Origin: Vulcanimicrobiota bacterium
GTDB lineage: Bacteria; Vulcanimicrobiota; Xenobia; Xenobiales; JADMJV01
Length of the DNA stretch: 64,000 nucleotides
Direction: 5' to 3'
Assembly (NCBI GenBank): GCA_017307785.1
Contig: JAFKGI010000021.1
Location: 1-64,000 of the forward strand
In this document: in pieces, positions 50,002 through 57,412 of the stretch
How the letters are laid out: every line of letters starts with the position of its first letter
Position numbering within the stretch: position 1 is the stretch's first letter
Made by a program: the position numbers and the translations under genes
The notes under the pieces: generated by a model
The model's database searches: none
What the model saw: only the letters and a program-made list of their open reading frames with translations
Told to the model about the DNA's origin: nothing

Positions 50002-51689
50002 TGTGGTGGCGCCGGCCTGGGGTTTGGGCCGCCGGTCTCGGGCTCTGGGGTCTGGCTCTGCTTTTACCGAAACCCAAAGGACATCTGCCCGGGCAGGCGG
50101 CGCCCTGGCCGCCCCGCTCCTTCGTGGTCTACTACGGCAACTGGGACTCTGCCAGCATTGCCGCGGCCCACGCCTACGACTTGATCATCGCCCATCCGGG
50201 CAAGAAACTGGAACGCTTCAACGCCGACCTGGTGAGCCGGCTGCGCAGTGGTGCCGACGGGCTGCCGGGGAACCGGGATGACTCGCTGGTACTGGCCTAT
50301 GTCTCGCTTGGCGAGGACGAGGATCCGAGCCCGGGTCCGGTCCGGCCGGCCGCCCGTTACCTGGATCGCAAGCGACTGTTGCAGAAGGACGGCTTTTTCC
50401 AAATGGGAGAGGACGGTCTACCTCAGGAGGTCGAGGGGGCGGATGGGATTCCCGACCGCAACGGGGCCTGGGGCAGCTACTACGTCCACCCTATGGATCC
50501 CGAGTGGCGAGCAATCCTTGAAGCACGCCTGGACCAACTGGCCGCTCGGGGAGTGGACGGCTTCTTTCTGGACACGGTGGATGTCGCTCCCGACCTTCAG
50601 GAAGAGATGTATTCGTTGCTGGTCCATTTGCGAGCTCGCTATCCCAAGCTGCGCTGGGTCACCAATCGAGGTCTGGCCTTGTGGCAGAAGCATCCTGAAG
50701 AGATGCGCCAACTGGCGGATGCGGTGGTTCTGGAGAGCTGGTTTACCCAGTGGAACTGGTCCTGGAATCGGGCGGTAGTGGCCCCGGACCGAGCCGAGAA
50801 CCAGCGTCTCTCTCAGGAGGTGCTGGCCGGGGTCACCGCGCTCTATCTCGACTATCTGGACCCCGAGCAGCCGGACCGGGGTAGCCTCCTGGCCTTGCGG
50901 CGAGGGCACCAGCCGGCTTTTTGGAGCCATCCCTTTCTCAACGTGCTGGAATCCTGGCCGCCTGGCTCGGAGCGCTCTCTGCAGTCCGTTCCGGTCCGCC
51001 TGAGTCGCTTGCCGGACGGACGAGTGCAGGCCGACCACCCGTGTGAGGCCTGGGCGGGAGAGCGTCTGTTGCCGGGGAGCCGAGGACCCTGGGCGGTCGG
51101 TGCGGCCACGCAACTGCGCATTCGCCAGGTCAACACTCAGGGCGATAGCTCCCCGGCGGAACTGGTGGACCTCGAAGAGCGCCAAGAGAGTTGGACGATT
51201 CCCTGGAACGTGTTGGAGTTGGATCACTGCTTGAAGATCAGCTGGGATGGTTCCGAGGAAGCGCAGGTCTGGTTGGGAGAAAAGCCGGAAGAGCTCAAGC
51301 CCCTGACTCTTCAGGGAACTTCACCGCTCAGGGCCGAGGGCCTGAAACTGGACCGACTCTACTGGATCAGCCTGAGTCGTCCCGGCGGTTCCCCAGACTT
51401 CGCTCGGCCGGCGCGCACCCACGATGTCACCCCGCCGCCTGCTCCCACTCGAGTGGAGGCCCGTCGCCACGGCGATTTCGTGACGGTCACCTGGGAGAAA
51501 GTGAAGGCGCCTGATTTGAGCGGCTATCGAGTCTACCTGAGTCGCCCGGGGGAACCGTTGGCTTTGCCCTACACCCGAACCGACGAGACCAATCTGGAAG
51601 TGCGTTTGCAAGGACCGCTGGAGGTTCTGGTGACCAGCTTTGACTCGGGCAACCACGAAAGTCAGCCGGGACCCAGAGTCAAGCTTTGA
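50001..51689 (+). CDS. GH114-like endo-alpha-1,4-polygalactosaminidase with fibronectin-III-like domain
   Basis: The product has 562 aa. An N-terminal hydrophobic segment (about 5-25) may be a signal or anchor. The catalytic region (40-280) follows the GH114/TM1410-like pattern: FVVYYGNWDSASIAAAHAYDLIIAHPG, LVLAYVSLGEDED, and GVDGFFLDTVDV (acidic catalytic-type residues), plus SYYVHPMDPEWRAIL. GH114 enzymes cut polygalactosamine, the chemical type of the Pel polymer, and the PelA hydrolase domain is related in fold. The C-terminal 90 residues form an Fn3-like domain. Its placement near pelEFGD supports a role in trimming or turnover of that polymer. Confidence 0.72.
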   Translation: MWWRRPGVWAAGLGLWGLALLLPKPKGHLPGQAAPWPPRSFVVYYGNWDSASIAAAHAYDLIIAHPGKKLERFNADLVSRLRSGADGLPGNRDDSLVLAYVSLGEDEDPSPGPVRPAARYLDRKRLLQKDGFFQMGEDGLPQEVEGADGIPDRNGAWGSYYVHPMDPEWRAILEARLDQLAARGVDGFFLDTVDVAPDLQEEMYSLLVHLRARYPKLRWVTNRGLALWQKHPEEMRQLADAVVLESWFTQWNWSWNRAVVAPDRAENQRLSQEVLAGVTALYLDYLDPEQPDRGSLLALRRGHQPAFWSHPFLNVLESWPPGSERSLQSVPVRLSRLPDGRVQADHPCEAWAGERLLPGSRGPWAVGAATQLRIRQVNTQGDSSPAELVDLEERQESWTIPWNVLELDHCLKISWDGSEEAQVWLGEKPEELKPLTLQGTSPLRAEGLKLDRLYWISLSRPGGSPDFARPARTHDVTPPPAPTRVEARRHGDFVTVTWEKVKAPDLSGYRVYLSRPGEPLALPYTRTDETNLEVRLQGPLEVLVTSFDSGNHESQPGPRVKL

Positions 51690-51768
51690 GAAGGCCCGAC
51701 TGGCCCAAGCGCCTCGTAGAGAAGGGAACCCTTTCCCTGGGCGCAAAAGCCTCGCCCTGGAGGTGCGC

Positions 51769-53190
51769 TTGAGTACAGAATCCTATGATGTGGCCATTGT
51801 CGGTGGTGGCCCGGGCGGTTATGTGGCTGCCATTCGTGCGGCCCAGCTGGGCCTGAAAACCGTCTTGGTCGAGAAGGACGCCGCCCTGGGCGGGACCTGC
51901 CTGCATCGTGGCTGTATTCCCACCAAAACCTGGCTGCACGACTCGGAGTTTTTCCACAAAGTGATGCACAGCGAGAAGTTCGCCGTAAAACTGTCGGCGC
52001 CGCCGCAGATCGACGTAGAACTGCTGCTCAAGCGCAAGAACGACGTCATCAAACGCATGGCCATGGGTCTGGACGGCTTGATGAAGAAGAATCGCGTGGA
52101 GATGCTGCGCGGTTGGGGTCGTTTGAACGCCGCCGGCAAACTGCTGGTGGACGACAAGCCGGTGGACGCCAAGAACGTGATCCTGGCCACCGGTTCTGCT
52201 CCGGCTCTGCTGCCGGGCCTGAAGGTGGACAAGCGCCGCGTCTTTACGAGTGACGAAATTTTAGAGTTGGATTCGGTTCCCAAGAGCATGATCGTGCTGG
52301 GAGCGGGCGCTGTCGGGATGGAATTCGCTTCGATTTACAACCGCCTGGGCAGCCAGGTGCAGGTGGTGGAATTGCTCGACCGTGCCTTGCCGATGGAAGA
52401 CGCGGAAGTCTCGGCCGAAATCGCCAAGATCTACAAGAAGCAGGGCATCGAAGTCCTGACCTCGACCCGCATGCAGAAGGTCGAAGTGGGCGAGCACGGC
52501 GTTCGCGTCCAGGTCCAGGATCCTGAAGGCGAGCGCTGGCTGGAAGCGGAGGTTTTGCTTTCGGCGGCGGGACGCAAGCCGCTCCTGGAAGGCATCGGCC
52601 TCGAGGAAGCCGGCGTGGCCATGCAGGGGCGTTTCGTTCAGGTGGACGGCTACATGCGCACCAATGTCCCCAACCTCTACGCCATCGGGGATATCGTGCC
52701 CACCGCCCAGTTAGCCCACGTCGCCTCGGCCGAAGGGATTGTGGCCGTCGAGCACATCGCCGGTCACGAAACCCATCCACTGAACTACGACAAGATTCCC
52801 AGCGCCACGTACTGCCACCCGGAAGTCGCCAGTGTGGGCCTGACCGAGGCCAAAGCGCAGGAGCGCGGTTATGAAGTCAAAATTGGACGCTTCCCCTGGG
52901 CCGCCCTGGGCAAGGCCCAGATCGTGGGCGAAACCGACGGTTTCGTAAAAGTGGTGGCTGACGCGAAATACGGCGAGTTGCTGGGTGTGCACATCATCGG
53001 ACCCCACGCCACCGATTTGATCCACGAAGCCTGCGTGGCTTTGAGTTGCGAAGCCACGGTGGAGGAACTCTTCCGCACCGTGCACGCGCATCCCACGCTG
53101 GCCGAAGGGGTTATGGAGGCGGCCCACGGAGTCTTTTCCAATCCGATTCATTTTGTGCCGCCGCCGGTGCGCAAGAAAGTCGGCGTATGA
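51769..53190 (+). CDS. lpdA: Dihydrolipoyl dehydrogenase (E3)
   Basis: TTG 51769 is chosen because GGAGG (51759-51763) lies 5 bases upstream and the product, 473 aa, then has the normal E3 length; a GTG at 51763 overlaps the ribosome site. The FAD site is VAIVGGGPGGYVAAIRAAQLG, the redox disulfide GGTCLHRGCIPTK and the C-terminal dimer motif with catalytic His-Glu is HAHPTLAEG. The enzyme reoxidises the lipoyl group of 2-oxoacid dehydrogenase complexes with NAD. It is coupled to the E1 alpha gene (ATGA). Confidence 0.93.
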   Translation: MSTESYDVAIVGGGPGGYVAAIRAAQLGLKTVLVEKDAALGGTCLHRGCIPTKTWLHDSEFFHKVMHSEKFAVKLSAPPQIDVELLLKRKNDVIKRMAMGLDGLMKKNRVEMLRGWGRLNAAGKLLVDDKPVDAKNVILATGSAPALLPGLKVDKRRVFTSDEILELDSVPKSMIVLGAGAVGMEFASIYNRLGSQVQVVELLDRALPMEDAEVSAEIAKIYKKQGIEVLTSTRMQKVEVGEHGVRVQVQDPEGERWLEAEVLLSAAGRKPLLEGIGLEEAGVAMQGRFVQVDGYMRTNVPNLYAIGDIVPTAQLAHVASAEGIVAVEHIAGHETHPLNYDKIPSATYCHPEVASVGLTEAKAQERGYEVKIGRFPWAALGKAQIVGETDGFVKVVADAKYGELLGVHIIGPHATDLIHEACVALSCEATVEELFRTVHAHPTLAEGVMEAAHGVFSNPIHFVPPPVRKKVGV

Positions 53191-54143
53191 ACTCCGACCA
53201 GCTGCTCAAAGCCTATTACTTTCTCAAGCTCAACCGGGCTCTGGAAGAGCGGCTTCTCACCTTCTACAAGCAGAACAAAGTGGTGGGCGGGCTCTATCGG
53301 AGCCTGGGCCAGGAGGCAATCTCCGTAGGCACGGCCATGGCTCTCGAGCCCCAGGACTGGGTGGCCCCGCTGATTCGCAACGTAGGCGCCTTCCTGGTGC
53401 GCGGATTCCGCCCTCGGGACCTGTTCACCCAGTATATGGCCAAGGCCACTTCTCCCACCTCGGGACGCGATTGCAATACCCATTTCGGTGACCTGGAGAG
53501 AGGTGTGGTGGCGCCCATCTCCATGCTTGGAGCCATGATTCCGGTGATGGTGGGTGTGGGCTGGGGAAGCCGTCTGCAGGGCCAGGACCGGGTCGGTCTG
53601 ACCTACATTGGCGACGGTGGCACCAGTACGGGCGACTTTCACGAAGGTCTGAATCTGGCTTCGGTTTGGAAAGCGCCGATGGTGTTGGTGGCCGAGCACA
53701 ATCAATTTGCCTACAGCACGCCGACTCACAAGCAGATGGCCATAACCGACCTGGTCGAGCGCGCCAAGGCCTACGCAATTCCGGCCGAGATCGTCGACGG
53801 CAACGACTTGCTGGCCGTCTATGAAGCGACCAGGCGCGCTCTGCAGCATGCCCGTTCCGGCCAGGGCCCGTATTTTCTGGAGTGCAAAACCATGCGCATG
53901 CGAGGCCACGCCGAGCACGACGATGCTCGCTACGTACCGGCCGAGCTGGTGGAAGAGTGGCGTGGCAAAGATCCGATCGACCGGTTTACCAGACGCTTGT
54001 TGGAAGAGTTCGGCTTTTCTAGGCAGCAACTGGCGGAGCAGGACGAGATCATCGCCCGCCTGGTGGAAGAGGACGCCGAGTTCGCGGATCAGAGTCCTTA
54101 TCCGGAAGGCAGTCAAGCTCAGGGAGGAGTCTTCGCCTCGTGA
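53187..54143 (+). CDS. 2-Oxoacid dehydrogenase E1 component, alpha subunit
   Basis: The product has 318 aa with ATG 53187 overlapping the E3 stop. The thiamine diphosphate motif is IGDGGTSTGDFHEGLNLASVWKAP (GDG...N), with LYRSLGQEAISVG before it and RMRGHAEHDD after, as in pyruvate, acetoin or branched-chain E1 alpha subunits. The N-terminus lacks the 40-60 extra residues of many bacterial forms, which is allowed in acetoin- and archaeal-type enzymes. The substrate cannot be fixed by motif. It is followed by E1 beta with a GTGA overlap. Confidence 0.9.
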   Translation: MNSDQLLKAYYFLKLNRALEERLLTFYKQNKVVGGLYRSLGQEAISVGTAMALEPQDWVAPLIRNVGAFLVRGFRPRDLFTQYMAKATSPTSGRDCNTHFGDLERGVVAPISMLGAMIPVMVGVGWGSRLQGQDRVGLTYIGDGGTSTGDFHEGLNLASVWKAPMVLVAEHNQFAYSTPTHKQMAITDLVERAKAYAIPAEIVDGNDLLAVYEATRRALQHARSGQGPYFLECKTMRMRGHAEHDDARYVPAELVEEWRGKDPIDRFTRRLLEEFGFSRQQLAEQDEIIARLVEEDAEFADQSPYPEGSQAQGGVFAS

Positions 54144-55093
54144 TCACCATGTTGGAAGCAATTCGCCAGGCCTTACACGACGAGCTGGCCAGTGACGAGA
54201 AGGTCGTCCTCATCGGTCAGGACATCGGTGATTTCGGAGGAGCCTTCAAAGTAACTCAGGGTCTGGTCGATGAATTCGGCGAACAGCGCGTGGCCGACAC
54301 CCCCATCAGTGAATCGGCCATGATTGGCGCGGCCATCGGCGCCTCTATGGTCGGCTTGAAGCCGGTGGTGGAGATGCAGTTCATCGACTTTTTGGCCTGC
54401 GGCTACAATCAGCTGGTCAATTTCGCGGGCAAACTGCGCTACCGTCTGGGTCAGGGCGCTTCGCTGGTGGTGCGCGGTCCGTGTGGGGCCGGCGTGAGCG
54501 GCAGCGCTTTCCATTCCCAGAGTCCGGAGTCGACTTATCTGTGCGTCCCCGGAATCAAGGTGGTCTACCCGAGCACGGCCGAGGACGCCTATGGTTTGCT
54601 GCGCAGCGCCATCCAGGATCCGGACCCGGTGCTTTTCTTGGAACACAAGTTTCTCTACCGGCGCATCAAAGGCGAAATCGGCAAGGGGCCGATTCCGCTC
54701 GGTCAGGCCGCCGTTCGCCGTCGTGGAAACGGGCTTACGGTCGTCACCTACGGCGCCTGCTCGCATACCGCTCAGGAAGTGGCCGAGCAGTTCGGCGACC
54801 AGGTGGAGGTCATCGACTTACGCTGCCTGCAGCCGCTCGATGAAGCTTGCTTGTTCGAGTCGGTGAAGCGAACCAACAAGGTGGTCCTCTATCACGAATC
54901 CCAAAAGACACTGGGAGTGGGAGCTGAGCTTTCGGCTCGTATCGGGGAACAGCTCTTCGAATATCTGGATGGTCCGGTCACGCGCGTGGCCGCGCCCGAT
55001 TCCCCCGTGCCTTTCAGTCCTAACCTGGAGAAATTCTGGCTGCCCGGGGCGGAGCAGCTGGCTCAGGCCTGTCAAAAGCTGCTGGCTTATTGA
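54140..55093 (+). CDS. 2-Oxoacid dehydrogenase E1 component, beta subunit
   Basis: The product has 317 aa from GTG 54140, which overlaps the E1 alpha stop. It carries the transketolase-like pyrimidine-binding motifs: LIGQDIGDFGGAFKVTQGL, DTPISESAMIGAAIGASMVG (Glu for thiamine activation), EMQFIDFLACGYNQLVN and the C-terminal VIDLRCLQPLD. It completes the E1 heterotetramer. No lipoyl acyltransferase (E2) follows; the next gene is on the opposite strand and overlaps it by 7 bp. E2 must be encoded elsewhere. Confidence 0.92.
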   Translation: MITMLEAIRQALHDELASDEKVVLIGQDIGDFGGAFKVTQGLVDEFGEQRVADTPISESAMIGAAIGASMVGLKPVVEMQFIDFLACGYNQLVNFAGKLRYRLGQGASLVVRGPCGAGVSGSAFHSQSPESTYLCVPGIKVVYPSTAEDAYGLLRSAIQDPDPVLFLEHKFLYRRIKGEIGKGPIPLGQAAVRRRGNGLTVVTYGACSHTAQEVAEQFGDQVEVIDLRCLQPLDEACLFESVKRTNKVVLYHESQKTLGVGAELSARIGEQLFEYLDGPVTRVAAPDSPVPFSPNLEKFWLPGAEQLAQACQKLLAY

Positions 55094-56028
55094 GCCAGCA
55101 AGTCGGCTTCCTGCAGTTGAAAGAGGGAGACTTCGGGCGGCCAGACCGCCACTCCATAGCGTTTCAGTTCCGACTGTTCGTCTCCCTTGAGGGCCCGGCC
55201 GCCTAAAAGCAGCCGGGTCTCGGGGGGCAGGGACTGGGCGAATTGAACCAGTCCGGGCTTGTGCACTTCCAGCAGAGAGGCGCGAGAAACCGAGAGCATG
55301 ACCAGGTGGGGGCGGCGCATCTGCACCGCCACCGCCAGGTCCTCGAAGGGCACGGCCGGTCCCAGGTAAAGCACCTGCATTCCCAATTGGAGCAGGTGAT
55401 AGGTCAACAGGTGCAGCCCGAGGTCATGGTATTCGTCGGGAAAACCGGCACACAGCGCCAGAGTTCGGCTACCCGAGCGATTTTCCGAATCGATCATGCG
55501 CTGCAGGCGCCGGATCAGGCACTGGGTGAGCAGATGTTCGGCCGCCACCGTGGCCACCTGGCGAGCCCAGAGCTGACCGATTTCGTGGGCCAAGGGCACC
55601 ACCAGGTGCTCCAGGACCTGAGCCGAGGACATAGAGCCGAAAGCCACATCGAGGCCGCGCTGGATGCTCATATCGTCCAGCGAAAGCGCGGCTTGCAGAA
55701 TTTCTTCGCGCAGACTCTCGAGTAGTGGAAAAGGCGGCGGTGTCGGTTGGCTCGGTCCGGGCGTCGGGGGCGCTCCCTGGGAAAGCAGGCGACTGCGACC
55801 CTGGGCCACGATTTCCCCGATGGAACGGCCCTGGTCAAGCATATTGCGCACCCGCCTCAAGACGCGCAAATCGTCGCCCGTGTAAAGGCGGTGACCGGTC
55901 TCGGTGCGAGTGGGCACCAGCAAGCCATAGCGGCGCTCCCAGGCTCGTAACAGGGTTGGATTGAAACCCGTCAGGGAAGCGATCGTCTTAATTTTGTATA
56001 GGTCTCGGGCCGTCGCCTGAACGCTCAC
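55087..56028 (-). CDS. CarH/LitR-type MerR regulator with B12-binding domain
   Basis: The product has 313 aa from GTG 56028. An N-terminal MerR winged helix (residues 10-80, TIASLTGFNPTLLRAWERRYGLL) precedes a B12-binding module: the helical cap has W154-x9-E164-H165 (the Wx9EH signature of CarH photoreceptors), and the Rossmann part has the E-x-H-x-x-G cobalt-ligand motif (His201). CarH proteins bind adenosylcobalamin in the dark and repress, with light releasing DNA. A -10/-35 pair and three 11-bp direct repeats lie upstream. It faces a lipid-modification operon, a classic target type. Confidence 0.88.
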   Translation of the reverse strand: MSVQATARDLYKIKTIASLTGFNPTLLRAWERRYGLLVPTRTETGHRLYTGDDLRVLRRVRNMLDQGRSIGEIVAQGRSRLLSQGAPPTPGPSQPTPPPFPLLESLREEILQAALSLDDMSIQRGLDVAFGSMSSAQVLEHLVVPLAHEIGQLWARQVATVAAEHLLTQCLIRRLQRMIDSENRSGSRTLALCAGFPDEYHDLGLHLLTYHLLQLGMQVLYLGPAVPFEDLAVAVQMRRPHLVMLSVSRASLLEVHKPGLVQFAQSLPPETRLLLGGRALKGDEQSELKRYGVAVWPPEVSLFQLQEADLLAQ

Positions 56029-56070
56029 TCTGCCACATTCCCAAAGCCTTCGCTCGAGGCTTTTTCATCT

Positions 56071-56099
56071 ATTAAAAAACAAGAATAAGTCGTCGTCAA
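56071..56099 (-). promoter_or_regulatory. Promoter for the CarH-like gene
   Basis: On the minus strand TTGACG (56099-56094) and TTTAAT (56076-56071) are separated by exactly 17 bases; both are within one or two bases of consensus. Transcription would begin near 56064, about 36 bases ahead of the GTG start at 56028. The repeats at 56104-56136 lie just upstream of its -35. Confidence 0.65.
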
Positions 56100-56103
56100 G
56101 GAT

Positions 56104-56136
56104 TGAACAGAGCCTCTACAAAGCCTGGACAAGAAT
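56104..56136. promoter_or_regulatory. CarH-like operator: three 11-bp direct repeats
   Basis: TGAACAGAGCC, TCTACAAAGCC and TGGACAAGAAT follow one another without gaps, so the ACA motifs fall at 56107, 56118 and 56129, exactly 11 bp apart. The first two also share AGCC. CarH from Thermus binds direct repeats with this period. The site lies between the CarH-like regulator and the divergent lipid operon, so the regulator could control both. Confidence 0.6.
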
Positions 56137-56176
56137 TGTGAGGGGAATTTGGCGACGGTGGAAAAGTCCGTTCCCT

Positions 56177-57412
56177 ATGGAAAAAAAGTCGACTTGTGCG
56201 GTGGTGGGCGGCGGTGTTGCCGGGATTGTGGCTGCGTATCTACTCCAGCGACGATATCAAGTGGACCTTTGGGAAAGCGCCGATCGTCTCGGAGGGCACA
56301 CCAACACTTTCGTGGTTCCCCAGGGCGAGGACGAGGGATTGGGCGTGGATACGGGGTTCATCGTTTTTAATGGAGACACCTATCCGCTGTTCCAGCGCTT
56401 TTTAGCGGAGCTTGGAGTTGCCAGTCAGCTCTCGGATATGTCTTTTGGCTATTTTTGCGAGCGTTCCGGTTGGGGCTATGGGGGTCACGACCTGAATACG
56501 TTTTTCGGCCAGCGCGACAAAATCTTCCACCCCGATTTCTGGCGATTCGCGCTGGACGTCGCTCGCTTCAATCGCAACAGTCTGGAATCTCTCCGGAGGG
56601 GGCAGATCGGGGGCACATTGCGCGATTATTTACGCCCCTACACCGGAACTTTTGTGCGCCACTATATCCAGCCGCTGGGGTCCTCGGTCTGGTCGGCGCC
56701 GCTGGAGAGAATCTTGGATTTCCCGGCTTACACTTTCGTGCGCTTTTTCGCCAACCACGGCTTGTTGCGGGTCGTGCAGCGGCCTGACTGGTTTACCGTC
56801 GCCGGTGGCAGTCATCGTTATGTGCAGGCCTTTTCGAAAAGCTTCCAGGGCGAAGTGCGCCTGTCCGCTCCCGTCCGGCGAGTTCGGGCCGTGGGGAAGG
56901 GCTACGAAGTGGAAGGCCGAGCCTACGACAAGGTGGTGATGGCCACTCATGCGGATATCGCCCTGGCCCAGTTGGAACAGCCCTCCGCCCGGCAGCGAGA
57001 GGCTTTGGGGAGCTGGCGCTACCTGGCCAATCGGGCCGTTCTCCATTGCGACGACAGTCTTCTGCCCGCGAATTTCCGCCTGCGAGCGTCCTGGAATTAT
57101 CGCCGAGGCAAGGGCTCCGACGGTTTACCCACCTTGACCTACGACATGAATCGGCTGCAAAGCCTTTCCTCGCGTCGCCGCTACCTGGTTACCCTCAACC
57201 CGCAGCTCGAGATTCCCTCGGCGCAGGTGCTGGGCGAGTGGGAGTATCACCATCCGCAATTTGACCGCCACAGCGAAACCAGCCAGGCGTTGCTGCCGAA
57301 CCTGAATGATGGAACCATCGCCTTTTGTGGAAGCTACCATCGATTTGGATTCCACGAAGACGCGGTGATGTCGGCGGTCGCGGCCGCGGCCAGCCTGGGC
57401 TGTGCCTGGTGA
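56177..57412 (+). CDS. FAD-dependent oxidoreductase (amine-oxidase-like, lipid operon)
   Basis: The product has 411 aa from ATG 56177; a GTG at 56138 is an alternative but overlaps the operator. The FAD site reads CAVVGGGVAGIVAAYLLQ with a following ESADRLGGHTNT, and the C-terminus has FCGSYHRFGFHEDAVMSA, as in COG2907-type oxidoreductases that are found next to CFA synthases. The family may act on methylated or cyclopropyl fatty acids, but the reaction is unproven. It is the first gene of the coupled lipid operon and its stop overlaps the next start (GTGA). Confidence 0.86.
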   Translation: MEKKSTCAVVGGGVAGIVAAYLLQRRYQVDLWESADRLGGHTNTFVVPQGEDEGLGVDTGFIVFNGDTYPLFQRFLAELGVASQLSDMSFGYFCERSGWGYGGHDLNTFFGQRDKIFHPDFWRFALDVARFNRNSLESLRRGQIGGTLRDYLRPYTGTFVRHYIQPLGSSVWSAPLERILDFPAYTFVRFFANHGLLRVVQRPDWFTVAGGSHRYVQAFSKSFQGEVRLSAPVRRVRAVGKGYEVEGRAYDKVVMATHADIALAQLEQPSARQREALGSWRYLANRAVLHCDDSLLPANFRLRASWNYRRGKGSDGLPTLTYDMNRLQSLSSRRRYLVTLNPQLEIPSAQVLGEWEYHHPQFDRHSETSQALLPNLNDGTIAFCGSYHRFGFHEDAVMSAVAAAASLGCAW

